A DNA stretch of 64,000 nt from Pseudodesulfovibrio thermohalotolerans (GTDB lineage: Bacteria; Desulfobacterota; Desulfovibrionia; Desulfovibrionales; Desulfovibrionaceae). The stretch is taken from assembly GCF_021353295.2 (NCBI RefSeq), contig NZ_CP120635.1:2497501-2561500 (forward strand). Reading direction: 5' to 3'. A model generated the notes under the pieces. The model did not search any database and was not told where the DNA came from. It was given only the letters and a program-made list of their open reading frames with translations. Both the position numbers and the translations under genes were made by a program. This document shows positions 9,134 through 17,501 of this stretch, piece after piece. Position 1 is the stretch's first letter, and every line of letters starts with the position of its first letter.

Positions 9134-10351
9134 TTAGGCGGTAAGAAAACGAGGATACAGGATATAGAACTCCGAAAGCAAATACAAGGACCCGCAAACG
9201 AGTGTCGGACCGTCCGTCTGTGGTCCCGATTTCAGCGCCGCTTCCAGAGACTCCGACGCCGACGCCCGTTCTCCTATGGCCGAGGCAAGGGCGTGGTTGT
9301 CGGAAGCCCGCTCCCCTTCCATAGCCGGAATCAGGATCGGGCCGTCCGTCAGGGTGCGGATGAGCGGTAGCATGTCGGTCAGGGTCTTGTCGCGCAGGCA
9401 GGCGAAAACCACCCGTCCGGGCCGGATGCCGTCGGCGTCCAGGGCCGCGTTCAGGGCCTTGAGGGCGTGAGCGTTGTGCGCACCGTCCAATATGATCTCC
9501 CGGTCGTCCAGCTCAACGCGCTGGAAACGGCCCGGCAGGAAGGCGCTCTCCAGGCCGAAGGCTTCTATGACGCGGTCGGTGGGTATGGACCGGCCAGCCG
9601 CGTACCACCGCCACCCGGCCAGGGCCAGGCGCGCGTTGACCGTCTGATGTATGCCCTTGAGCCCGAGCCGCGCAGGGTCCACGGGTCCGGCAGCGTCCAC
9701 GGAGTAGACCAGCCGCGCATGAACCTGCTCGGCGCGCTCCTGCAACCGGACCATGGCCTCGGGCTCCTGAGGGCCGGTCATGGCCACTCCGCCCTCGTGG
9801 ATGGCCCCGGCCTTGTCCCGGGCGATGTCGCCGAGAGTGGGACCGAGAATCTGCTCGTGGTCCATGCCGATGGGCGTGAACAGTGTCAGCCCGGGCCGGA
9901 ACACGTTGGTCGCGTCAAACCGTCCGCCCAGCCCGGCCTCCATGACGGCCAGGTCCACCCCGGCCCGTTCGAAGGCGATCATGGCCAGACAGGTCTGAAA
10001 TTCGAAATAGGTGAGGTCTTCTCCGCCCGGTACAGCCATGACTTCGTTGGCCAAATCGACCCAGGCGGCCTCGGTGAGCATACGCCGGTTGACCTGGATG
10101 CGCTCCCGGGGGGAGACGAAATGAGGCGAGGTGAATGTTCCCACCTTGAGCCCGTGCGCACGGGCCAGCGAACAGAAAAAAGTCGTGGTGGAGCCTTTGC
10201 CGTTGGTGCCGACCACATGAACCGTCTCCACGCCTGACAGCCCCCGGGCATCCCGGAAGGCTTCCATGCGGGCGAGGCTCAAATCCATGTGGAACAGACC
10301 GAGCCTGTCCATGTAGCCGGTAAGTTCTGAGTAGTTGCTGAAGCGTTTCAC
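9134..10351 (-). CDS. folC: Dihydrofolate/folylpolyglutamate synthase
   Basis: This ATP-dependent ligase joins dihydropteroate to glutamate and adds further glutamates to folates. The P-loop VGTNGKGSTTTF lies near residue 45, followed by TSPHFVSPRERIQVN, LEAGLGGRFDATN and the C-terminal ligase motif LDGAHNAHALKALN. I place the start at GTG 10351, which has AGGAAGG five bases upstream and gives 405 residues. The frame stays open for another 154 codons upstream, but that extension runs into the divergent chemoreceptor gene and has no family similarity. First gene of folC-selA-aminopeptidase. Confidence 0.93.
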   Translation of the reverse strand: MKRFSNYSELTGYMDRLGLFHMDLSLARMEAFRDARGLSGVETVHVVGTNGKGSTTTFFCSLARAHGLKVGTFTSPHFVSPRERIQVNRRMLTEAAWVDLANEVMAVPGGEDLTYFEFQTCLAMIAFERAGVDLAVMEAGLGGRFDATNVFRPGLTLFTPIGMDHEQILGPTLGDIARDKAGAIHEGGVAMTGPQEPEAMVRLQERAEQVHARLVYSVDAAGPVDPARLGLKGIHQTVNARLALAGWRWYAAGRSIPTDRVIEAFGLESAFLPGRFQRVELDDREIILDGAHNAHALKALNAALDADGIRPGRVVFACLRDKTLTDMLPLIRTLTDGPILIPAMEGERASDNHALASAIGERASASESLEAALKSGPQTDGPTLVCGSLYLLSEFYILYPRFLTA

Positions 10352-10523
10352 GAGGGCCTTCCTATCAGGAAAGAGATCGGTATGGAACACCCGCGCGAGG
10401 GCCAAAGGCGGACGGCGCGGCATGTTACGATCCCAACAACCCATTATAAATCGCACACCGGCATGAAGCAAATCGATAAAAGTGTGGTAGGCGGGAACAT
10501 CCCCACCATCCAAGGAGACGCGA

Positions 10524-12224
10524 ATGCTCAGAAAGCTCACCATCAAGGCCCGAATTTTATTGTTGATATGCCTTATCGTTCTGTTCGTCACAGGGTTCAC
10601 CCTGGCTTTTCTCGACGGCGTGAACAAGGTCAAAAACGTCGGCGTCGACTTTGCCTCGCAGGCGATGGTCGAAGGCGAAAGGCGCAAACTCGAAGTCGCC
10701 ACCCAGGCCATGGCGGAAACCGTGGGCACGGCCATAACCGACGCCCACAGCCCGGAAGCCAAGGTCGAAATCATCCGCAAGCTGGTGGACGGCATCCGCT
10801 TCGAGGATGACAAATCCGGCTATTTCTTTGTCTACAACGGCACCATCAACGTCGCCCTGCCCCCCGACCATGCCAAACAGGGCAAGGACTTGTCCGGCCT
10901 CAGGGACCCCAACGGGGTGCAACTGGTGGTCGAGCTAAACAACCTGGCCCACAACGGCGGCGGGTTCCTGACCTACATCTGGCCCAAGCCCGGCAAAGGC
11001 GACCAGCCCAAGCTCTCCTACGCGGCCCTCATTCCGGGCACCGACATGTGGATCGGCACAGGTGTCTACCTCGACAACGTGGAAGAGGAGAAGGCGAGCA
11101 TCACCAACAGGATGGAAGACATCGTCTCTTCATATATATGGGGCATAGGCGGGGCGATCCTCGGCCTGTTCGCCCTGGTGATCCTTCCCGTCTGCCTGCT
11201 CATCGTCCGATCCATCGTCCAGCCCCTGAACGAGGCCCTTGGACTGGCGGACCAGGTGGCTGCGGGCGATCTGACCCGCGACATCGAGTCCGGATACAAC
11301 GATGAACCCGGCAGGCTGACCGCCTCGCTGGGAGTGATGGTCAAACGGCTGCGGCAAATCGTGGGCCAGGCCAAGGACGGCGCGGACCAGGTGGCCTCGG
11401 GCAGCTCCGAGGTGACGGGCTCGGCCACATCCCTGGCCGACGGAGCCAACCGCCAGGCCGCGTCGGTGGAAGAGGTCTCCGCCGCCATGGAAGAGATGAT
11501 CGGCCAGATCGGCCGGAACACCGAGAACGCCGCCCAGACCGAGCGGATGGCCCACCAGACCGCACAGGACGCGCAAAAAGGCGGCGAGACCGTCATGGAA
11601 GCGGTCCACTCCATCAAGAACATCGCCGAGAAAATATCGATCATAGAGGAAATCGCGAGACAGACCAACCTGCTGGCCCTGAACGCGGCCATCGAGGCGG
11701 CCCGCGCGGGCGAAGCGGGCAAGGGTTTCGCGGTGGTCGCCGCCGAGGTGCGCAAGCTGGCCGAACGAAGCGGAGCCGCCGCATCGGAAATCGGCGAGCT
11801 GTCCACCGTCACCCTGGCCAAGGCGGACGAAGCCGGAGCCATGCTTACCCGCATGGTGCCCGACATCCGCAAGACCGCCGATCTGGTCCAGGAAATCTCG
11901 GCGGCCAGCTCCGAGCAGAATGCCGGAGCCCGTGAGATCAACAAGGCCATCCAGGAACTGGACGGTGTGATTCAGCAGAACGCGGGCGCCTCGGAAGAGT
12001 TGGCCTCAGCGGCCCGCGAGTTCACCAGCCAGGCCACCCAGCTCCAACAGGCGATGCAGTACTTCACCATCGACACCCGAACCGTCGGCCGCCCCACCCG
12101 GACCACGGTTTCCCGCGCGCCCCAGGGGCAACTGCCGCCCACCCGACCGACTGCGCCCGCAAAGACGGGGGTTGACCTCGACATGAGTTCCACTCAGGAG
12201 GACGAAGACTTCGAACGGTTCTAG
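10524..12224 (+). CDS. Methyl-accepting chemotaxis protein with single Cache domain
   Basis: A 566-residue inner-membrane chemoreceptor. A membrane segment at about 12-30 precedes a periplasmic single-Cache domain with the typical KSGYFFVYN and [17 protein letters not shown] second membrane segment at about 205-230 and a HAMP linker follow. The cytoplasmic signalling hairpin carries the conserved tip [20 protein letters not shown]. The C-terminal tail is proline-rich and lacks a clear CheR/CheB-binding pentapeptide. AAGGAG stands before the ATG. It shares a 172-base divergent region with folC. Confidence 0.93.
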   Translation: MLRKLTIKARILLLICLIVLFVTGFTLAFLDGVNKVKNVGVDFASQAMVEGERRKLEVATQAMAETVGTAITDAHSPEAKVEIIRKLVDGIRFEDDKSGYFFVYNGTINVALPPDHAKQGKDLSGLRDPNGVQLVVELNNLAHNGGGFLTYIWPKPGKGDQPKLSYAALIPGTDMWIGTGVYLDNVEEEKASITNRMEDIVSSYIWGIGGAILGLFALVILPVCLLIVRSIVQPLNEALGLADQVAAGDLTRDIESGYNDEPGRLTASLGVMVKRLRQIVGQAKDGADQVASGSSEVTGSATSLADGANRQAASVEEVSAAMEEMIGQIGRNTENAAQTERMAHQTAQDAQKGGETVMEAVHSIKNIAEKISIIEEIARQTNLLALNAAIEAARAGEAGKGFAVVAAEVRKLAERSGAAASEIGELSTVTLAKADEAGAMLTRMVPDIRKTADLVQEISAASSEQNAGAREINKAIQELDGVIQQNAGASEELASAAREFTSQATQLQQAMQYFTIDTRTVGRPTRTTVSRAPQGQLPPTRPTAPAKTGVDLDMSSTQEDEDFERF

Positions 12225-12244
12225 GCCGGACCGCCTCCCGAAAC

Positions 12245-12287
12245 AAAAAGGGCGCGCCGCAATACCGCGGCGCGCCTTTTTTTGTTT
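12245..12287. terminator. Bidirectional terminator between chemoreceptor and AEC permease genes
   Basis: A 10-bp GC stem (12251-12260 with 12267-12276) and a 6-base loop are flanked by A and T runs on both sides. It can serve both convergent genes. Confidence 0.85.
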
Positions 12288-12304
12288 GTATCGCACAATC
12301 CGAA

Positions 12305-13210
12305 TCAGACAGCCTTGAGCATCCATTGCCACAACGGCAGATTCAGGAAGGCGAGCGGGATGCCCACTCCGAGCATCGCCGCCACCAGCCGGGGACGGAC
12401 GCCGTAAGTCATGGCGACGATCCCGCCGGCGATCATAGGCCCAGTGGCGGCCTCGAAGACCGTGACCATGGTGACCATATCGGTCCTTCCGAGGACCAGG
12501 ACGTATAAGGTAAAGATGAGGATGGGAGCCAGGACCATCTTGTAGCCCAACCCGACGAGCAGTTCTCTGCCCTTTCCCCGGATGGCCCCGAAACGCAGGG
12601 TCAGCCCAACGGAAAGCAAGGCCAGGGGACTCAGGGTCGCCCCCATGCGGCCGAGCAGTTCGCTGACCCACTCGGGATACGGCACCGGCTGAAGGGCGAA
12701 GCCCAAAACGATGGCGACAAACGGGGGGAAAAGCAGCACTCTGCGAACGAGTTCACGGCCGCGCACCCCCTGACCGGAAGCTCCGGCCGCCAAGAGAATG
12801 CCGGGCACGGCCAGAACCAGGAACGACCCCGCCGTATCGCAGAGCATACCCACGCCGAGATACTCCCGGCCGAAAAAGGCTTCGATCATGGGCAGCCCTA
12901 CAAAGGACGTGTTGCCCAGCCCGCCGGTCAGGGCGAGGCAGGCCACGGTCGCGCGGTCCCAGCCCATGCGGCGGCCCATGAAGGTGAAAAACAGCCAGCC
13001 CACGCCGAACACGATCCAGGCCATGGCCGCAGGCAAAACCAGCTCCGGGCCGATGGGCAGGTCATGAACGTGCAGCAGGGCCAGGGCGGGCAACGACATA
13101 TGGATGATGACCGCGTTCAGACCGGCGGTCCCGCGCTCATCGATAATCCCGGCCATCCGCAACCCCACACCCAGCAGGAGGCAGACGCCCAGCAGCACTA
13201 GATTCTCCAT
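12305..13210 (-). CDS. AEC-family (auxin efflux carrier type) permease
   Basis: A 301-residue membrane protein with about ten hydrophobic segments in two halves, the layout of the bacterial AEC transporters (malonate or auxin-efflux-carrier type). The conserved GGLGNTSFVGLPM sits at about residues 100-112, and a second polar break lies near TGPMIAGGIVAMTYG. Substrate cannot be read from sequence; characterised bacterial relatives move dicarboxylates or amino acids. I chose ATG 13210 because GGGAG lies six bases upstream; an in-frame ATG nine codons earlier has no such site. Confidence 0.85.
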   Translation of the reverse strand: MENLVLLGVCLLLGVGLRMAGIIDERGTAGLNAVIIHMSLPALALLHVHDLPIGPELVLPAAMAWIVFGVGWLFFTFMGRRMGWDRATVACLALTGGLGNTSFVGLPMIEAFFGREYLGVGMLCDTAGSFLVLAVPGILLAAGASGQGVRGRELVRRVLLFPPFVAIVLGFALQPVPYPEWVSELLGRMGATLSPLALLSVGLTLRFGAIRGKGRELLVGLGYKMVLAPILIFTLYVLVLGRTDMVTMVTVFEAATGPMIAGGIVAMTYGVRPRLVAAMLGVGIPLAFLNLPLWQWMLKAV

Positions 13211-13324
13211 GACACACTCCCGATATGGAAATGCCATTTATCGGCATTCGACGGTAATTTCAAGGCGTTCGAATATCTATTCACCGTATGTACGCCCCTT
13301 TGCGATTTTCCTCGCAAAAAAAGC

Positions 13325-13353
13325 TTGCCAACCGTCGGCGGTGCATATATACC
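13325..13353 (+). promoter_or_regulatory. Probable sigma-70 promoter of tRNA-Leu
   Basis: TTGCCA at 13325-13330 and TATACC at 13348-13353 with 17 bases between, 18 bases before the tRNA. Confidence 0.45.
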
Positions 13354-13371
13354 CCTTTTCGCCTTGAACGT

Positions 13372-13458
13372 GCCGAAGTGGTGGAATTGGTAGACACGCT
13401 AGGTTCAGGGTCTAGTGGGAGTATTCCCGTGGAAGTTCGAGTCTTCTCTTCGGCACCA
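13372..13458 (+). tRNA. tRNA-Leu (anticodon CAG), target of the genomic islands
   Basis: A class II tRNA with a 7-bp acceptor stem, the D arm around GGTAGACACGC, the anticodon loop TTCAGGG giving CAG, a long variable arm, a T arm with GTTCGAGTC and an encoded CCA at 13456-13458. Its last 17 bases recur at 23442 and 46770, so it is the attachment gene of the adjacent elements; the tRNA itself stays intact. Confidence 0.96.
13442..13458 (+). repeat. Attachment core, copy 1 (inside tRNA-Leu)
   Basis: TCTTCTCTTCGGCACCA; the same 17 bases occur at 23442-23458 and 46770-46786, always in the same direction. Copies 1 and 2 continue identically for two further bases. Confidence 0.85.
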
Positions 13459-13467
13459 GATATAAAC

Positions 13468-13504
13468 AAGGGTTGTGGCTAACTAGCTACAACCCTTTTT
13501 CTTT
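13468..13504 (+). terminator. Terminator downstream of tRNA-Leu
   Basis: A 12-bp stem with one mismatch (GGGTTGTGGCTA with TAGCTACAACCC) followed by TTTTTC. A near-copy follows the second attachment core at about 23470-23504. Confidence 0.75.
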
Positions 13505-13602
13505 TTGATTCTGCAGCTTACATGTTTTTCTTCTTTTCGGCGTGATTTGACCCCGCAGGGTCAAACAAAGCACCCGGAATCGTCTACCGCCGGAGAAGCC
13601 AC

Positions 13603-15261
13603 ATGCCGCAAATCGCACGCTCCCCGAACCATCTTTACCGGAAGGGCTCAATCTATTACTTTCGCCACGTCATCCCGCAAGACATACGGGATTCGTTGGG
13701 CCGCTCCGAAATCAGGATATCCCTACAGACGGGATATCTGGACGAGGCAGACCCAAAGCCCGAATATTGACCAAGATGAAGAATGGAGAACTCTTCATGG
13801 ATGATTTCGACCAGATAACGGTGTTCATGAATGACTGGCTCCGCCGCCTTCTGAAAGAAAACGAACACATCAGCATCAACAATCTCACTACGCCCAGCCC
13901 GCACCCAGTATGTGCCGGGAGACACCGAAAAGAGGATCGATCTGCTCAAGGATCTCATGGTGTCCAAGGACTATGACACCATGCGTAACTGCATGATCAT
14001 AGCCGCCCAAGACGGCGCCTTCGGCCCACCGAACTCGCTTCCTTTGTCTGATGAGTTCGCCCATGAATTCACCAAGACCCTCATCACCTATTATCGTATC
14101 ATCAGCCACCGAGCCGAAGGCGACTACGGCTTTGAAAAATCCATTCTGCCGCCCGAATCAGTCGCTCCGCAGTCGACACAGGAACCCAAGCCCCAAATCC
14201 TGCTTTCCGAAGCCCTGGAACGCTACAAGGCGGACAGGATCGCCGCCAAACGGTGGAGCGAGGGAAGCGCCAAGGACATCATGTCCACGCTCAACAGCCT
14301 GACCGACATCCTCGGGGACATTCCGGTGGATGAAGTGGACCGACAGGCAGTGCGCCATGTACGGGATACCCTGCTCCAGCTCCCCCGGTTCCGAAACAGC
14401 AAGCGATTCAAGGGGAAAACCATTGAAGAAATGGTTACCCTTGAACCCGACAACACGGTTGCCGTCAGCACAGTGAGCAACAACCTGACCAACATCTCAT
14501 CGTTTTTAACATGGTGCGAAGATGAGCAGATAATCTCCCACAATCCAGCGCACCGCCTGAAAATCAAAGAAGAAAAGCCGGAAACGGAACACCGCTCACC
14601 GTACACGACCAAAGATTTGGAAAACCTCTTCAACGCATCCCAGTATGTTGAAGACACATTCCTGCACCCGTCCGACTTCTGGTGCCCTATTCTTTCCCTT
14701 TTCACAGGCGCACGGCGTGAGGAGCTATGCCAACTCCACGTTGAAGATGTCCGGCAGGAAGACGGAGTGTGGGTCTTGGATATCAACAAGGAAAAGAATG
14801 TTCATGGGTTCGCCAACAAGAAGCTGAAAAATCCAAGCGCCAAACGCCTTCTCCCGCTTCATCCCTTTCTCGTTGAAACGCTGCGCTTCCCGGAATTCGC
14901 CCGACAACAGGCGACCAATGGACACCTCCGTATCTTCCCCGAACTCGTCAAAATCAACACGAACTACGGCCACAAGCTTGGCGAAAGGTTCAGCGAATTT
15001 AAGAAATCCGTTGATCTGGAGGAAGCCGAAGGGGTCAAAGATTTTCATAGCTTGCGGCACACGTTCTCCAACTTCTTCAAGCAAGGAAAAATGCAGGGCG
15101 ACCCATTCGAACAAACCTTTGGTCACAAGCTCAAGAAAATGTCGGCTGAACGATATGGTGGCCGCTTTCCGGCATCCATGTGCTTCGAGGAGGTCATATC
15201 CCAACTCGACTACGGGGTAGACCTGTCTCACTTGGTAAAATACAAATACGTTCCCCAATAA
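13603..15261 (+). pseudogene. Tyrosine recombinase of element A, frameshifted
   Basis: Alignment by eye with the intact copy at 23612 shows the same gene with a one-base deletion near 13750, a 24-base deletion between short repeats near 13760 and a two-base deletion near 13905. The first frame stops at 13770 after 55 codons. From 13912 the original frame is restored, leaving the catalytic part intact: Arg in TGARREELCQLH, HSLRHTFSNFF, FGHKLKKMSAERYGG. A shortened product from ATG 13912 is possible, but it would lack the N-terminal arm- and core-binding part. Confidence 0.85.
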
Positions 15262-15367
15262 GCCTTGCTCATCAAGCGCATAAGCCTTCCCTCTTGTCGG
15301 CCCCAAGCCGACGAGTGGGAAGGCGGTTCCATGCCCCCCCCAAAAAAAACCGCCGAAGCGGGGTCCT

Positions 15368-15846
15368 GTTACTGGCTGCTGCCAAGGTAGGCATCGGACA
15401 CGTCCCGCGGAATGTCCTGCAGTCACTTCGATTTCGTCACGGGCTTCGGCATCGAGTCGAGGCCATTCTTTCCCCTACCGCGTTGTGGGCGGCTTGTTGG
15501 AAGGCTGCCACGGGTTCATGCTGATTAGGCGGCTGGAAGCCTGTATGGATCACATACATGGTATGGAATCGTTCATGGCGATTACTATGCAGGGTCCATC
15601 CGCTTTCCTTTTTGGTGAACCCGCACAACCTGGCCGCGTAGGACAGCTTTTCCTGCCACTTGTCGCCCATCCCTTCAGGCATAAGAGTGTGGCCCCCGGC
15701 CTATCGGACTGGCTGACATATGGCAACGCCCGTTCCAGGGCTTCCTGCTGCTTGTCGGACAGGTTGTACAGCGTCCTGGATCGTCCCCCCCCTTTGGGCC
15801 CGTGATGGACGAACAGGCTACGGCCTTCCCTGTTCCAATCCGTAAG
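15368..15846 (-). pseudogene. Remnant of the second tyrosine recombinase (Integrase_1 type) of element A
   Basis: The minus strand matches the C-terminal half of the gene at 25449-26405 (MPEGMGDKWQEKLSYAARL, HSNRHERFH, GFQPPNQ) but is frameshifted near residue VGE and cut at about 15850 by an IS200-type element. The N-terminal half is missing. Convergent with the first recombinase remnant, as in element B. Confidence 0.8.
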
Positions 15847-15850
15847 TCAT

Positions 15851-16447
15851 AGTCCCCCCGGCAAAGCCGGGGGCTTGAGTTTGTAAGCCGCTCAAAGCGG
15901 CTTTAAGAACCGCCTAAAGGCGGAATTTCAGTTGCTCGATTCGCTAATCTTCCTGCTCTTGCTTACGGATATACTCGCGAATCACTTTTTCATCTCGTCC
16001 CACGGTCGAAACGAAGTACCCTCTTGCCTAAAAGCTTTGGCCAGCATAACCACACGCTCGATCCTGGACTTCACGAGCTATGTGGATTGCACTTTTCCCT
16101 TTTATGAAACCAACGACTTGCGCCACGGAGTAGTTGGGTGGAATCGTAATATGCATCTGCACGTAATCTTTACATAAATGCCCTTCCAAATTTTGACTCT
16201 CACGCTGATTTGCCAACTTATGGAAGACTTCTCCCAAGTACGTCCGAATATTTCCGAACAAGATTTTCCGGCGGCACTTGGGTATCCAAACGATGTGATA
16301 CTTGCAGTCCCACCGCGTGTGACATAGGCTTGAATTGCACTTCATGAAGCCTCTCTTGTGCTCACTTTGAGCAGCTCACCAGGAGAGGCTTTATGCTGTT
16401 CCCGCATAAATCAAACTTTGTTGGTCCCCCAGCAAAGCTGGGGGGGT
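15851..16447 (-). mobile_element. IS200/IS605-family element, inactive
   Basis: Both ends carry small GC hairpins with an AAA loop (15855-15873 and 16426-16444), the subterminal hairpins recognised by HUH transposases, and there are no inverted-repeat termini. About 600 bp, holding only tnpA. A second hairpin (15887-15905) precedes the right-end one. Confidence 0.75.
15914..16345 (-). pseudogene. tnpA: IS200-type TnpA (Y1 HUH transposase) with two in-frame stops
   Basis: The 143-codon frame is full length for an IS200 TnpA: CKYHIVWIPKCRRKILFG at the N-terminus, DYVQMHITIPPNYSVAQVV with the metal-binding HxH reduced to HIT, and YIRKQEQED where the catalytic tyrosine helix lies. Two TAG codons interrupt it, at 16028-16030 (where relatives have Trp, GQSFWARGY) and 15944-15946 (where relatives have Gln). 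The HUH pair is altered, the gene is interrupted twice, and it is almost certainly dead. Confidence 0.8.
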
Positions 16448-16456
16448 TCTCATCGG

Positions 16457-17093
16457 ACTAATCTCCTCAACGGAAGCGGCTTGCTCGGTCGCACCCTAGG
16501 ACAAGGACTCGGACGTGGCCGAGAACTCCTCGCTGCCAGAGGCAATGTTATCGGACCCGGCACGGACATCGGACACCACAAAGATCAACGGTTCGACCAT
16601 ATTTTTCATGGACGCGTATACGCCGACCGCTCCGCCTTCCCTTCCTCAAATTTGAGGTCGAGGTCGCCGTTTGCCTCCTTGTCGGCGATGCCCGCGATGA
16701 CCTCGGGTTCGTTACCGAGCGTCCTGAGCAGGCCAGTGGAGACGATGATGGCCATGGTCACCACGCCCACCACCATGAAGAGGGCGACAATAAGGATATA
16801 CATCTGCAACGCATTCACCAGAGCTTCGACCTCGGCCATCATGGCCCAGTTGGTGCCGTAAACATTGATCGGGGTATAGGCGGAGAGCACGGGATTGCCG
16901 TTGTAATCGATGATGACGTTGGCTCCGGTTTTCCGTCCAAGGCCTCGCGCACCGCTTCGGCATCGGCCTTACCCTTGATCGGATTGGCGAAGGACGCCTT
17001 GACCGTATGGTGCGTGGAGTCGAGGAAGGAATCGGAACGCATGAGCAGGTCCGAACCGACCAAATAGGTTTCGCCGGTTTCGCCCAGGCCTGA
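16457..17093 (-). pseudogene. Fragment of a methyl-accepting chemotaxis protein
   Basis: On the minus strand one reads GLGETGETYLVGSDLLMRS and a later NVIIDYNGNPVLSAYTPI, typical of a dCache chemoreceptor. A membrane segment, a HAMP-like stretch, VYASMKNMVEPLIFVVSDV and ATEQAASVEE follow. There are frameshifts near 16931 (loss of one A in an A run) and near 16620, and an in-frame TAG in the LSQGATEQ motif. Both ends are truncated. It is a relic carried next to the fdh genes. Confidence 0.8.
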
Positions 17094-17501
17094 GGGGCAC
17101 CGACGGTTCGAGGGCCTGTAAAGGGGTGCCGCACACGCGTCGGAAGCAGGCTGTAACCTTTCTTTTTCACCCCCCCCTCACACTTAACCACGATTTGACA
17201 CCAAACTCCACAAAGGTTTGACACCAGCTTTATCTGTTGCGGAGAATCCGGCAGTGCACCATACATAGATTTTATCTATTCTAAACATTGACCAATCTGA
17301 TAGTTAAAACCGTTGAAAATGAAGGAGTTACCCGCTTTTTTCTCCCTTCCTTCGGTGTTACCTTTCAAAATTTTTTACATATGCTTATTTTAACAACTTG
17401 TAATAATTGAATTTTATTTTAATATCCATGCCGAAACCCTACGTCGTATTCCATTATTCCGCAGCGGCGATTCCGCCCTGCTCAACCAAGGAGGCCATCT
17501 C
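17094..17501 (+). other. Non-coding leader of the fdh operon
   Basis: No gene seen. A direct repeat TTTGACACCA occurs at 17194 and 17217. From about 17260 to 17450 the DNA becomes AT-rich, unlike its surroundings, and should hold the fdh promoter; no clear sigma-54 or Fnr-type site was found by eye. AAGGAGG at about 17487 is the ribosome site of fdhA. Confidence 0.5.

Noticed and set aside
10352..10813. Extension of the folC frame upstream of GTG 10351
   Set aside because: It would overlap the divergent chemoreceptor gene, lacks similarity, and the GTG has a good ribosome site.
13912..15261. Counting the element A integrase as an intact shorter gene
   Set aside because: Comparison with the copy at 23612 shows two frameshifting deletions upstream; ATG 13912 is an internal codon without a ribosome site.
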